A stretch of 63,887 nt of DNA from Pectinatus sp. (GTDB taxonomy: Bacteria > Bacillota > Negativicutes > Selenomonadales > Selenomonadaceae). The notes beneath the pieces are model-generated. The model ran no database searches and was not told the DNA's origin. It saw nothing but the letters and a program-made list of their open reading frames with translations. The DNA lies in the NCBI GenBank assembly GCA_020025075.1, contig JAHHSR010000003.1:1-63887 (forward strand), read 5' to 3'. The translations under genes were made by a program, and so were the position numbers. Shown piece by piece: positions 29,879-38,776 of the stretch; within the stretch, counting starts at the first letter, position 1, and each line of letters starts with the position of its first letter.

Positions 29879-31429
29879 ATGATGAGATCTTTGATGACGG
29901 CCGTTTCTGGTCTTGAAAATCACCAGACCAGAATGGACGTAATCGGTAACAACATAGCCAATGTCAATACGACGGGTTTTAAGGCTAGCCGCGTTAATTT
30001 TGCAGATACCTTGAGCCAGACGCTCATGGGCGCGACCATGCCCAATGGCAACGTCGGCGGCACCAACCCGCAGCAGGTAGGCCTTGGCATGCAGATTGCC
30101 TCCATTGATACGGAATTTACGCATGGCAGCGTCTCTTCAACTGGCAAAAATACGGATTTGGCAATCGATATGGACAGAGGGCTTTTCGTCGTCAAAAATG
30201 GCGACCAGACGTATTATACGCGCAACGGGGATTTTTCCTTGGATGCCGATGGCAATCTCGTCATGAACGGCAGCGGCCTGCATGTGCAGGGCTGGAATGG
30301 CGTCAATGGCAAGGTTTCTACCAACGGTATGGTGCAAAATCTTCATATCGACATGGGCGCGACAATGCCGCCGCAGGCGACGACGCAGGTTAACTTCGTC
30401 AATAACCTGTCCTCTTCAGATGCTTTGAAAAAGATAGCGAATATAACTTTAACGGTTCAGCCAACCACAGGTGATCCGAAACAAGTGCAGGTGCCAACTG
30501 ATAACACAAGTTCTTTTTCAATTGGTAGTCAGGCTACCATAGGCAGTGTTACTGGAAATGTTACAGATATTACGTTAACATTCGATGATGGAACGACAGC
30601 TTCTGGGGTTTTTGGCCATCCTGGCGGATATAAAATAGGTGGTAAAACTTTCCCTTCTCATACCTCGATGGTTACAACTTATGATAGTTTGGGCAATAAA
30701 CATGCCATTCCTGTCTATTTTGAGCGTATAAGTGATGGTACTAACTTAGTCAATACGGCAGGTACGATACCTATTCCTCCTGCTGGAGCAGGTGGAGCAG
30801 CTGGAGCAAAAACCACGACTAACCAATGGCTTGTTAGTGTTGCACCCGGTGTTTTTGATGGTGCTAAAATAGTAAACGGAGCAAAAACAACACTTCAGTT
30901 TGATGGCACGACGGGCAAGATAACTTCAATGCCAGCTTTGACAGCAAGTATACAGGCACCATATCCTGATGGTGCAAATGAAGCTACGCAGGTTTCGTTT
31001 AACTTCAATGGTATGACGCAGTATGAATCGCCCACCAATGCCAATGTTGGCAGCGAAAATGGCTATGCGCCAGGCAATTATAAGGATATGAGCATTGGCC
31101 AAGATGGCGTCATCACGGCTTCTTATGACAACGGCCAGCGTCAGGCAGTCGGACAGTTGGCAATTGCCACATTTAATAACGCAGCCGGTCTGACAAAAGA
31201 AGGCGGCAGCCTCTATTCTGCCTCTAATAACTCCGGCATACCTAAGGTCGGTACTTTTGCGGCACAGGGGGTTAGCGTTACACCGGGTGCGCTTGAAATG
31301 TCCAATGTCGACGTGGCAAGGCAGTTTAGCGATATGATTGTCACGCAGCGCGGTTTCCAGGCGAACTCGAAGATTATCACGGTTTCCGATGAAATGCTTG
31401 AAACACTCATGAATATGAAACGCTCGTAA
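29879..31429 (+). CDS. flgE: flagellar hook protein FlgE
   Basis: A 516-residue hook protein. The N-terminal rod signature DVIGNNIANVNTTGFKASR and the C-terminal SNVDVARQFSDMIVTQRGFQ are conserved, as is the coiled end QANSKIITVSDEMLETL. The middle (about residues 180-380, bases 30420-31010) is more AT-rich, uses different codons from the flanks, holds an Ala/Gly-rich insertion near residues 300-312 and contains one of the rare GATC sites. This is the exposed, variable part of the hook. A terminator-like hairpin follows. Confidence 0.95.
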   Translation: MMRSLMTAVSGLENHQTRMDVIGNNIANVNTTGFKASRVNFADTLSQTLMGATMPNGNVGGTNPQQVGLGMQIASIDTEFTHGSVSSTGKNTDLAIDMDRGLFVVKNGDQTYYTRNGDFSLDADGNLVMNGSGLHVQGWNGVNGKVSTNGMVQNLHIDMGATMPPQATTQVNFVNNLSSSDALKKIANITLTVQPTTGDPKQVQVPTDNTSSFSIGSQATIGSVTGNVTDITLTFDDGTTASGVFGHPGGYKIGGKTFPSHTSMVTTYDSLGNKHAIPVYFERISDGTNLVNTAGTIPIPPAGAGGAAGAKTTTNQWLVSVAPGVFDGAKIVNGAKTTLQFDGTTGKITSMPALTASIQAPYPDGANEATQVSFNFNGMTQYESPTNANVGSENGYAPGNYKDMSIGQDGVITASYDNGQRQAVGQLAIATFNNAAGLTKEGGSLYSASNNSGIPKVGTFAAQGVSVTPGALEMSNVDVARQFSDMIVTQRGFQANSKIITVSDEMLETLMNMKRS

Positions 31430-31447
31430 TCGATTTATAGAATAGGC

Positions 31448-31480
31448 TAAGGGGGATTAATCTCCCCTTGCCTTTTCTTT
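31448..31480 (+). terminator. probable terminator after flgE
   Basis: AAGGGG pairs with CCCCTT around GATTAATC and is followed by GCCTTTTCTTT. The U tract is imperfect, so read-through into swrD-fliL-fliM is likely. Confidence 0.55.
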
Positions 31481-31541
31481 ACATATGCTTTAATATATTT
31501 TCTAGCGTCGAATATGATAAATCAATTATCAGGAGGATATT

Positions 31542-31742
31542 ATGATTAAATTGACAAAATTCAATTCAGAGTCCAATAAAAAGGGCGTGTTCGTGCTTAA
31601 TGCAGAGATAATTGAAACAATAGAAGAGACGCCTGATACCGTCATCACCTTGCTCAATGGCAAAAAATTAATTGTTGACGAAGGAATGGACGAAGTTGTT
31701 CGGCGCGTCATGACATATAGACGGGCTTTACATAAATATTGA
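31542..31742 (+). CDS. swrD: SwrD/FlbD family flagellar protein
   Basis: A 66-residue protein with the FlbD-family pattern: MIKLTKFNS..., VLNAEIIETIEETPDTVI and LLNGKKLIVDE. The B. subtilis homologue SwrD lies at the same place between flgE and fliL and raises motor torque for swarming. It is preceded by AGGAGGATATT and by an AT-rich stretch that may hold a secondary promoter. Confidence 0.88.
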   Translation: MIKLTKFNSESNKKGVFVLNAEIIETIEETPDTVITLLNGKKLIVDEGMDEVVRRVMTYRRALHKY

Positions 31743-31778
31743 GTCCTTTACGATATAACAGGGAAGGGTGTGTAGCAA

Positions 31779-32285
31779 GTGGCGGAAGAAAAAGATGCAG
31801 CAGCTGAAACTGAGCCGGCTCCCAAGAAAAAAATGTCTATCATTCTCATTGTTGTCCTCATTTTGGTGGGATTGGCTTTGGCAGCGGGGATTTCCTATTT
31901 TGTCACTACAAGGATAGTAACTAAATCACATGAACCGACGGTCATTGCCAGAGGTCCGGGCATCTATATCAAGGTAGGCGATTCAAAAGATGGCACGGTA
32001 ATTGTCAATGTGGGCGGTGTGCAATCCAGCCATTATTTGAAGATAGGCATTGTTTTAGAAATGAACAGCGATGATAAGACTCATTTCAAGGATGGCAAGC
32101 TGACGGAAGCAGCTCAGGCTAAGGTGCTCGATGCAGTGATGCGCACGCTGCGCGAACAAAAGATGGCCCAGCTTGAGGCTTCTAAGGAACAGGATTTAAA
32201 AAATAGCATAAAAAATTCGGTAAACAAGGCATTGGGTGTTGATTCAGTTTATAATGTCTATATCACGAGCTTCGTGCTGGAATGA
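31779..32285 (+). CDS. fliL: flagellar basal-body associated protein FliL
   Basis: A 168-residue FliL with a short acidic and lysine-bearing cytoplasmic head, a single transmembrane helix (about 19-42) and a periplasmic domain. The ending LGVDSVYNVYITSFVLE fits the stomatin-like FliL fold, which rings the stator units. GTG start preceded by GGGAAGGGTG. Confidence 0.92.
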   Translation: MAEEKDAAAETEPAPKKKMSIILIVVLILVGLALAAGISYFVTTRIVTKSHEPTVIARGPGIYIKVGDSKDGTVIVNVGGVQSSHYLKIGIVLEMNSDDKTHFKDGKLTEAAQAKVLDAVMRTLREQKMAQLEASKEQDLKNSIKNSVNKALGVDSVYNVYITSFVLE

Positions 32286-32335
32286 TTGCGTGCGCAGCTA
32301 AAAAACATTTAAATCAGGCGAAAGGAGGATAAAAT

Positions 32336-33352
32336 TTGGCAGATGAAGTATTATCACAAAGCGAGATAGACAAACTGCTATCGGCTATTTCGACTGGTGC
32401 CGTTTCGGCGGATGAAGTGAAGGCCGAAGACCAAAAGAAGATAAAAGTCTATGACTTCAAGCGCCCAGATAAATTTTCCAAAGACCAGATACGGACGCTT
32501 TTCATGCTGCATGAAAATTTTGCGCGCCTCCTGAATACCTATTTATCAACTAATTTGCGCGTTTTGGTCAAGATAGAAGTAGCTTCTGTAGACCAGCTCA
32601 CCTACGAGGAATTTATTAGGTCGCTTCCTAATCCGAGCGTAATCAATATTATTTCTCTGGCGCCATTAAAGGGCAATGTCATCTTTGAAATGGATACGAA
32701 TATTGCTTTTGCCATTATTGACCGCATCTTTGGCGGTGCTGGCGATGAGAGCAAAATGAAGATTCGCACGCTGACAGATATTGAAGAAGCTGTCATCAAA
32801 AAGATGCTGGTGAGCATGATGGATTGCCTGCGCGAGGCATGGCATCACGTGGTTGATTTTCGCCCTATTGCCGAGAGCATGGAATCAAATCCGCAGTTTA
32901 CGCAGATTGTTCCCTCGGGTGATATGACAGTAATTATCACTTTGCAGATAAAAATAGGCGATGTCGAAGGCATGCTCAATATCTGCATACCGTACGTCGT
33001 CATTGAGCCTATAATCCCTAAGCTGACAACTACGTTTTGGGTTGCTGCCTCATCAGAAAGAGATAATCACCCTGATGAGATTAAGGCCTTAGAGAAAAAA
33101 TTAGACCGTGTAAAAGTGCCCCTTACCGTTCAGTTAGGCAGAGTCGGCATTACCATTAACGAGTTTTTGACACTTGGTTTTGGCGATGTCTTGCGCTTGA
33201 ATAGAAAGACGAATGATGACTTGCTCTGCATAGTCGGCAAGATACCTAAATTTTATTGCCGGCCGGGGACCATGGGAAAACAGGTTGCCGTACAGATAAC
33301 CAAGGTGATTCACGAAGAAGAAAACGATGAGGGGGAAAATACGGATGGCTGA
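32336..33352 (+). CDS. fliM: flagellar motor switch protein FliM
   Basis: A 338-residue C-ring protein. The N-terminal VLSQSEIDKLLSAI is the CheY-P binding peptide. The middle CheC-like domain contains DIEEAVIKKMLVSM, and the C-terminal SpoA domain has LGFGDVLRLNRKTND. TTG start 7 bp after AAAGGAGG. The fliY start overlaps the fliM end by eight bases. Confidence 0.96.
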   Translation: MADEVLSQSEIDKLLSAISTGAVSADEVKAEDQKKIKVYDFKRPDKFSKDQIRTLFMLHENFARLLNTYLSTNLRVLVKIEVASVDQLTYEEFIRSLPNPSVINIISLAPLKGNVIFEMDTNIAFAIIDRIFGGAGDESKMKIRTLTDIEEAVIKKMLVSMMDCLREAWHHVVDFRPIAESMESNPQFTQIVPSGDMTVIITLQIKIGDVEGMLNICIPYVVIEPIIPKLTTTFWVAASSERDNHPDEIKALEKKLDRVKVPLTVQLGRVGITINEFLTLGFGDVLRLNRKTNDDLLCIVGKIPKFYCRPGTMGKQVAVQITKVIHEEENDEGENTDG

Positions 33353-34640
33353 TGGAGTGCTATCTCAAGAAGAAATAGATGCGCTGACAAAAGGCGCAGC
33401 ACCAACGGCGCCTCCTGCACCAGAAGAGGCACCACAGCCGGCAGCTGACGCCAGTGCTGCTTCAGCTCCGGAGCAGCCAGCGGCTCCACCGCCGGCGGAT
33501 GTAGCTTCAGAAGATGCTGCATCTGGTGAGGAAGTCCTTACGGATTTAGAAAAAGATACATTAGGGGAAATTGGCAATATCTCAATGGGAAGTGCTGCTA
33601 CTGCGCTTTCCATGCTTTTAGGCCATAAGATTTCCATAACGACGCCGAGCGTTAGCATTGCGACGATGGATGCCATCAAGGCGCGCTATCCGATGCCTTA
33701 TCTCATCGTCAGCGTTGGTTATACAACGGGCATAGACGGCAATAATATTTTGGCCATTCAGGCTAGTGATGCCGCCGTTATCGCCGATTTGATGATGGGC
33801 GGCGACGGCACGAATGTCACCGATGAGCTTGATGAAATGCGCCAAAGTGCCGTGAGCGAAGCGATGAACCAGATGATGGGTTCTGTTTCGACCTCACTTT
33901 CACAGATTTTCAATAAAAAAATCGACATATCGCCACCTAAGTCGCAATTTGTCGATATGAGTACAGCTGATAAGGTAACAGACCTTTGGGCACAAGATGA
34001 CCATGTGGTAAAGATTTCTTTCAAGATGGAAGTTGAAAACATCTTAGATAGTGAAATCATGCAGATTTTGCCTATAAATGTTGCTAAGGAAATGGTCAAA
34101 AACCTCATGCAGGCGACAGAAGAGGCGGAAAATGCAGCAGCTGCAAAGGCACAAGAAGCGCCGCCTCCTGCGCCGGCAGCGGCTCCAACACCCGCTCCTG
34201 CGCCACAGCCCGTGCCGCAGGCAGCCCCGGTGCCTCAGGCACCGCCCATGCCGCAGCAGGCACCGGCTGGCTATTATGCGCCGCCGCCTCCTGCTTACGG
34301 TGCGCCGCGTCCGGCTTCAGATGTGCCAGTGCAGGCAGCACAGTTTACGCCTCTTATGACGGGACCGGTGCCGGTTAATGATGCCAATATTGGCCTCATT
34401 TTGGATGTTCCTCTCGATGTCAGCGTTGAATTGGGGCATACGAAAAAGAAGATTAAGGACATACTAGAACTTTCCTCTGGTTCTGTAATCGAACTTGATC
34501 GCTTGGCAGGGGAGCCCGTCGATATTTTAGTCAATGGCAAGCTTTTAGCTAAAGGTGAAGTTGTTGTCATCGATGAAAATTTTGGGGTGCGCATCACGGA
34601 CATTGTAAGTCCCGAAGAACGTGCCAAGAGCCTGCAGTAA
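33345..34640 (+). CDS. fliY: motor switch phosphatase FliY (CheC-FliN fusion)
   Basis: About 431 residues. It starts with a CheY-binding peptide LSQEEIDAL. A CheC-like phosphatase domain follows with both ExxN active sites, GEIGNISMG and SEAMNQMMG. A long Ala/Pro/Gln-rich linker (about 260-345) leads to a C-terminal FliN/SpoA domain beginning LDVPLDVSVELGHTKKKI. FliY dephosphorylates CheY-P at the switch and completes the C ring. ATG at 33345 is chosen after GAGGGGGAAA rather than an ATG 18 bp upstream. Confidence 0.94.
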   Translation: MADGVLSQEEIDALTKGAAPTAPPAPEEAPQPAADASAASAPEQPAAPPPADVASEDAASGEEVLTDLEKDTLGEIGNISMGSAATALSMLLGHKISITTPSVSIATMDAIKARYPMPYLIVSVGYTTGIDGNNILAIQASDAAVIADLMMGGDGTNVTDELDEMRQSAVSEAMNQMMGSVSTSLSQIFNKKIDISPPKSQFVDMSTADKVTDLWAQDDHVVKISFKMEVENILDSEIMQILPINVAKEMVKNLMQATEEAENAAAAKAQEAPPPAPAAAPTPAPAPQPVPQAAPVPQAPPMPQQAPAGYYAPPPPAYGAPRPASDVPVQAAQFTPLMTGPVPVNDANIGLILDVPLDVSVELGHTKKKIKDILELSSGSVIELDRLAGEPVDILVNGKLLAKGEVVVIDENFGVRITDIVSPEERAKSLQ

Positions 34641-34679
34641 AAAGCTTTCTTAAAAGTTATTGGTCTTAGGTTGCTTTAA

Positions 34680-34708
34680 TTGCTTTTTGCTTAATTAGGT
34701 AGTATATT
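34680..34708 (+). promoter_or_regulatory. sigma-A promoter internal to the fla operon, before cheY
   Basis: TTGCTT (34680-34685) and TATATT (34703-34708) are 17 bp apart in a 222-bp gap between fliY and cheY, the largest gap inside the cluster. Transcription would begin near 34714, just before the foldable leader. Confidence 0.6.
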
Positions 34709-34712
34709 ATAG

Positions 34713-34845
34713 AAATACCGCCGGAACAGCGGGAGTATAAACTTGCTCTAAGGTATTTTACAAATGGCCTCAAAAGAGCGAGAAGCCCTTGTGGGCAGTT
34801 CAATAATGAGATATTATCTAGATAAACTTTAGATATAAACTTTAG
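34713..34845 (+). promoter_or_regulatory. pseudoknot-like leader RNA before cheY
   Basis: AAATACC (34713-34719) pairs with GGTATTT (34752-34758). CTTGCTCT (34742-34749), inside that loop, pairs over eight consecutive positions with AGAGCGAG (34775-34782), outside it, so the two helices cross as in an H-type pseudoknot. CCGC (34718-34721)/GCGG (34729-34732) is an alternative inner hairpin. GCCC-TTGT-GGGC (34785-34796) is a further hairpin. Downstream, ATAAACTTTAG occurs twice 13 bp apart (34822 and 34835) just before the Shine-Dalgarno. No known class recognised. Confidence 0.45.
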
Positions 34846-34862
34846 GAATGAGGGAGAAAGCT

Positions 34863-35228
34863 ATGGCAGTGAGAGTATTAGTTGTAGACGATGCGGCATT
34901 TATGCGCATGATGGTAAAGGATATTTTGTCAAAAAATGGTTACGAGATTGTAGGGGAAGCAGAAAATGGTGCAATCGCCCTGGCTAAGTATCAGGAAATG
35001 AAACCTGACCTCGTGACGATGGACATCACGATGCCCGAAATGGATGGCATTACAGCTGTTAAGGAAATTAAAAAAGTAGATCCCAACGCTAAAATTATTA
35101 TGTGCAGTGCAATGGGCCAGCAGGCGATGGTCATCGAAGCAATTCAAGCAGGCGCACGTGACTTCATTGTCAAGCCTTTCCAGCCGGACCGCGTTTTAGA
35201 AGCCGTTCGCAAAGTTGTTGGACAATGA
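34863..35228 (+). CDS. cheY: chemotaxis response regulator CheY
   Basis: A 121-residue single receiver domain. The acidic pocket is Asp9-Asp10, the phosphorylated aspartate Asp54 (TMDITMPEMDG), and the conserved lysine lies in FIVKPFQPDR. Phosphorylated by CheA, it binds FliM and FliY at the switch. ATG at 34863 follows GAGGGAGAAAG; the ATG 15 bp earlier overlaps this ribosome binding site. fliO overlaps its stop (ATGA). Confidence 0.95.
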   Translation: MAVRVLVVDDAAFMRMMVKDILSKNGYEIVGEAENGAIALAKYQEMKPDLVTMDITMPEMDGITAVKEIKKVDPNAKIIMCSAMGQQAMVIEAIQAGARDFIVKPFQPDRVLEAVRKVVGQ

Positions 35229-35788
35229 GAACGAAAAAAGGGCTGCTGTGGTGCTTTTCTATTCTTGCCGCAATGGGAGGATTTTTTCTCCCCGCAGCGC
35301 TGGCCATGGCCAGCGGTGATACCGCTGGCTCTGGCGGCTATTTATCTCAATACCAAAGTACCAATCCGCACCCGACCAGTGTCTCATTTTTTTCGACGCT
35401 GGCGTATCTGCTGAGCCTTGTTGTCATCTTTGCTTTTGTGGCAGGGCTTGCCTACTATGTCTCACATTACTTGGGTGACCGCTTTGGCAAGGGAATAAAA
35501 AAAGATGGCTCTGGCGGTATTTTGAGCTATTTACCTTTAGGCCCTAATCGCAGCGTCTGTGTTATTGAGCTTGCTGGGCATATCATGATTATCGGCGTCA
35601 CAGACCACAATATCAGCCTTTTGCGTGAAGTGACGGATATGGAGGAAATAAAGCGGTTGAAACTGCTTAGTGCTCAGTCAGCAACGGAAAATGATTTCGC
35701 GAAAATCTTTGGCAAGCAATTCAACTCGATTGATAATTTATCGCAGCGTCTGTCGACGATTTTCAAAAGGGATAAATACCATAAATAG
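35225..35788 (+). CDS. fliO: flagellar biosynthetic protein FliO/FliZ
   Basis: A 187-residue protein with an N-terminal signal-like hydrophobic segment (about 9-28), a second transmembrane helix (about 58-80), and a small cytoplasmic FliO domain with ILSYLPLGPNRSVCVIELAG and HIMIIGVTDHNISLLREV. FliO helps assemble the FliP pore. It sits between cheY and fliP as in B. subtilis (fliZ). Confidence 0.9.
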   Translation: MRTKKGLLWCFSILAAMGGFFLPAALAMASGDTAGSGGYLSQYQSTNPHPTSVSFFSTLAYLLSLVVIFAFVAGLAYYVSHYLGDRFGKGIKKDGSGGILSYLPLGPNRSVCVIELAGHIMIIGVTDHNISLLREVTDMEEIKRLKLLSAQSATENDFAKIFGKQFNSIDNLSQRLSTIFKRDKYHK

Positions 35789-35810
35789 AGAGTAGAAAGG
35801 TTTTCGTGCT

Positions 35811-36569
35811 TTGAAACAGCATTTATATTCTAAATTGTTAGCCGCCTTTGCCTTTTGGAGTGTGCCTTTGCCGGCTTTGGCTGCTTCAGCAGTTCCAGTG
35901 CCCAATATAAATATCGGCATCGGTACATCGAGCAATCCGCATGATTTGGCTGTTACGCTTCAAATTATGGCTTTGCTGACGATATTATCCTTAGCACCGG
36001 CCATTTTGATAATGACCACGGCGTTTATCCGCATTGTCGTCGTCCTTTCTTTTTTGCGCAATGCTCTTGCCGTGCAAAATACGCCGCCTAATCAGGTTTT
36101 GATTGGGCTTGCGATGTTCTTGACCTTTTATATTATGGCTCCTTATTGGAGTCAGGCGAATACGAATGGAATCCAGCCTTATCTGTCAGGGCAGATTTCG
36201 CAGCAAGAGGCGGTGCAGAAAGTTGCTGCGCCGTTAAGGGAGTTCATGTTTAAGCAGACGCGTGAATCTGATTTGGCACTTTTTGTCAATCTGTCTAAGG
36301 CACCGCGCCCTCAGACACAGGCAGATGTTTCGACATTTACCTTAATCCCCGCCTTTATCATCAGTGAATTAAAAACGGCATTTCAAATCGGCTTTATGAT
36401 ATACATTCCTTTTATTGTCATCGACATGATTGTCGCCAGTACGCTTATGTCCATGGGGATGATGATGCTGCCGCCGGTAATGATTTCCCTGCCGTTTAAG
36501 ATTTTGCTGTTTGTCATGGTCGATGGCTGGCATCTTTTAATCAATTCGCTGATTGTGAGCTTTAAGTAG
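35811..36569 (+). CDS. fliP: flagellar export pore protein FliP
   Basis: A 252-residue FliP with a signal sequence ending PALAAS, then hydrophobic helices. LSLAPAILIMTTAFIRIVVV and FLTFYIMAPYW are family hallmarks, and MGMMMLPPVMISLPFKILLF ends the export-gate core. Five FliP, four FliQ and one FliR form the export gate. TTG start with GAAAGG about 10 bp upstream. Confidence 0.96.
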   Translation: MKQHLYSKLLAAFAFWSVPLPALAASAVPVPNINIGIGTSSNPHDLAVTLQIMALLTILSLAPAILIMTTAFIRIVVVLSFLRNALAVQNTPPNQVLIGLAMFLTFYIMAPYWSQANTNGIQPYLSGQISQQEAVQKVAAPLREFMFKQTRESDLALFVNLSKAPRPQTQADVSTFTLIPAFIISELKTAFQIGFMIYIPFIVIDMIVASTLMSMGMMMLPPVMISLPFKILLFVMVDGWHLLINSLIVSFK

Positions 36570-36580
36570 GAGGACGGTCG

Positions 36581-36850
36581 ATGTCTGGCGATACAGTTAT
36601 CAATCTAAGCCAAAATGCCCTGATGATGGTGCTGCTCATTTCGGCGCCAATGCTTGGGCTAGGGCTTGCTGTTGGCCTTTTGGTCAGTATTTTTCAGGCC
36701 ACGACGTCCATTCAGGAGCAAACATTGGCCTTTATTCCAAAGATTGTTGCGGTTTTTGTTGCCGTCTTGATTTTTGGCCCATGGATGCTCACGATGATGG
36801 TGGACTATATGGCGCGTATCTTCATCAATTTGCCATACTATATTCATTAA
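36581..36850 (+). CDS. fliQ: flagellar export protein FliQ
   Basis: An 89-residue protein with two transmembrane helices and the conserved SIFQATTSIQEQTLAFIPK loop between them, part of the export gate. 11 bp after fliP with AGGAGG upstream. Confidence 0.96.
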   Translation: MSGDTVINLSQNALMMVLLISAPMLGLGLAVGLLVSIFQATTSIQEQTLAFIPKIVAVFVAVLIFGPWMLTMMVDYMARIFINLPYYIH

Positions 36851-36889
36851 ATTGGACAAAATCCCTTGCTTTGATGGAGGCTGTTGCAC

Positions 36890-37675
36890 TTGGATTTGTT
36901 TGACCTGTTGCAAAATCATATAGGCATATTTTTGCTGGTTCTGACGAGAATCAGCGGGATTTTTGTCTTGTCCCCTTTTTTTGGCAGCATGAACGTACCG
37001 GCGCGCGTGCGGGTAGGAGCTGCTTTTTTTATAACTATTCTCGTCTTCCCGGTTATTAATGACTATGGTTCGGTTACCATTCCTGATACGCTGGGACTTT
37101 ATGCTTTTAGTGTGCTTTCCGAGCTTTTGGCGGGGTGGACAATTGGTTTTGTCAGCTATCTCGTCTTTTCGGCGGTTAATTTGGCCGGTCAGCTCATGGA
37201 TATGCAGGTTGGCTTTTCCATTGTCAGTGTCATGGACCCTACTTCGGGTCAGCAAGTGCCGCTTATTGGCAGCTTTCTTTATAATTTGTGCCTCTTGATT
37301 TTTTTGGTTACAAATGGCCATTATATTATTTTAAAGGCATTGGTCGAAAGTTTTTCTGTCGTGCCGTTGATGAGCGCAAACTTTGCTGGCGGTGGCTTTG
37401 TGTATCTTCTGGTAAAAATTTTGACGGGCGTTTTCATCGTGGGAATAAAGCTCGCCTTGCCTGTTCTTTTTGCCATTTTACTGACAAACATTGGCCTTGG
37501 CGTCCTGGCACGCACGATGCCGCAGATGAATATTTTTGTTGTAGGAATTCCCGCCCAAATTGTTATCGGCATTTTTGTCTTAGGCATGATGCTGCCCCTT
37601 TATGTCACTTTCTTAGGTGTGATTTTCAATGATTTGTCCCAAACAATTGCCGCTATTTTGCAGGCGCTCGCCTGA
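36890..37675 (+). CDS. fliR: flagellar export protein FliR
   Basis: A 261-residue membrane protein with about six hydrophobic helices. Family markers are LTRISGIFVLSPFFGS near the N terminus and GQLMDMQVGFSIVSVMDPTS in the middle. Two TTG codons could start it; the one at 36890 is 9 bp after GGAGG, whereas the one at 36884 is only 3 bp away. The flhB frame begins inside its end. Confidence 0.93.
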   Translation: MDLFDLLQNHIGIFLLVLTRISGIFVLSPFFGSMNVPARVRVGAAFFITILVFPVINDYGSVTIPDTLGLYAFSVLSELLAGWTIGFVSYLVFSAVNLAGQLMDMQVGFSIVSVMDPTSGQQVPLIGSFLYNLCLLIFLVTNGHYIILKALVESFSVVPLMSANFAGGGFVYLLVKILTGVFIVGIKLALPVLFAILLTNIGLGVLARTMPQMNIFVVGIPAQIVIGIFVLGMMLPLYVTFLGVIFNDLSQTIAAILQALA

Positions 37676-38753
37676 TACGTTTTCACTTCGCCTGCAGCTT
37701 TTCGCTGGCGAAAAGACGGAAGAGCCGACGCAAAAGCGCATTTCAGAGGCCCATAACAAAGGGCAAGTGGCGCGCAGCCAAGATTTATCAGCAGCTGTGG
37801 TCATTCTGGTTGGCTTCTTAGCCATGTGGGCTTGCGGTACGCTCATTTATAGTTCAGTCGTCGATTTTACAATTTATATTTTTCATAATTTAAATAAGCC
37901 CATTGATGTGGAATGGGTAGTGAATCTTTTCATTCAATCATCAATTGTCCTCGCCAAGACGATGGCGCCGATTATGCTTGCGGTGCTTTTGGCAGGGCTA
38001 ATGCTCAATTATTATCAAGTCGGCTTCGTCTTTACGCTTGAGCCGCTCTCATTTGATTTGAATAAGCTCAATCCAATTACGGGATTAGGGCGTATTTTTT
38101 CCAAGCGCTCGCTCGTTGAGCTCTTTAAATCGATTGCCAAAATTTTGGTGGTTTTTTACTTCGTTTACTCTTATATCGTCGAGCAGGTTATCGAGATGCC
38201 CAAGCTCATTTTTATGGATTTGCAGATGGCCTTGGTGACGATTGGCGAAGTCATTTTTAAATTGGCTTTTGAAATTACGGGGCTCCTCTTAGTGGTTGGC
38301 GTCATTGACTTTGCCTACCAAAAATGGCAGCACAAACAAGACCTCAAGATGAGCAAGCAGGATATTAAGGATGAAAATAAGCAGACAGAAGGCGACCCGC
38401 AGGTAAAGGGTAAAATAAGGCAAAAACAACGCCAAATGTCGATGCAGCGCATGATGCAGGAAGTGCCTAAGGCTGATGTCATCGTTACCAACCCGACGCA
38501 CTTTGCCATTGCGCTTAGATATGATCAAAATATGGTCGCCCCTGTCGTCGTTGCCAAAGGGCAGGACCTCGTCGCGCAAAAGATTAAGGAATTGGCAAAG
38601 GAAAATAAGGTCACTATCGTCGAAAATAAGCCTTTGGCGCGTGCCCTTTATATTTCCACGGCGATAGGCGATGTAGTGCCGCCAGAGCTTTATAAGGCCG
38701 TGGCGGAAGTTTTGGCTTATGTCTATAAGCTCAAAAAGAAAAAATTGGCATAA
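37629..38753 (+). CDS. flhB: flagellar export switch protein FlhB
   Basis: About 374 residues. LQLFAGEKTEEPTQKRISEA precedes four transmembrane helices and a cytoplasmic domain. The autocleavage motif is NPTH, with Asn288-Pro289 in VIVTNPTHFAIAL; cleavage switches export specificity with FliK. The start is uncertain: ATG at 37629 overlaps fliR by 47 bp and no strong ribosome binding site is visible, and a TTG at 37647 is an alternative. Confidence 0.93.
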   Translation: MICPKQLPLFCRRSPDTFSLRLQLFAGEKTEEPTQKRISEAHNKGQVARSQDLSAAVVILVGFLAMWACGTLIYSSVVDFTIYIFHNLNKPIDVEWVVNLFIQSSIVLAKTMAPIMLAVLLAGLMLNYYQVGFVFTLEPLSFDLNKLNPITGLGRIFSKRSLVELFKSIAKILVVFYFVYSYIVEQVIEMPKLIFMDLQMALVTIGEVIFKLAFEITGLLLVVGVIDFAYQKWQHKQDLKMSKQDIKDENKQTEGDPQVKGKIRQKQRQMSMQRMMQEVPKADVIVTNPTHFAIALRYDQNMVAPVVVAKGQDLVAQKIKELAKENKVTIVENKPLARALYISTAIGDVVPPELYKAVAEVLAYVYKLKKKKLA

Positions 38754-38776
38754 ATTAAAGATAAGGAGCAAATACA

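Noticed and set aside
34680-34862. c-di-GMP (GEMM) riboswitch before cheY
   Set aside because: The conserved GEMM core and tetraloop/receptor sequences are not seen; only general structure remains.
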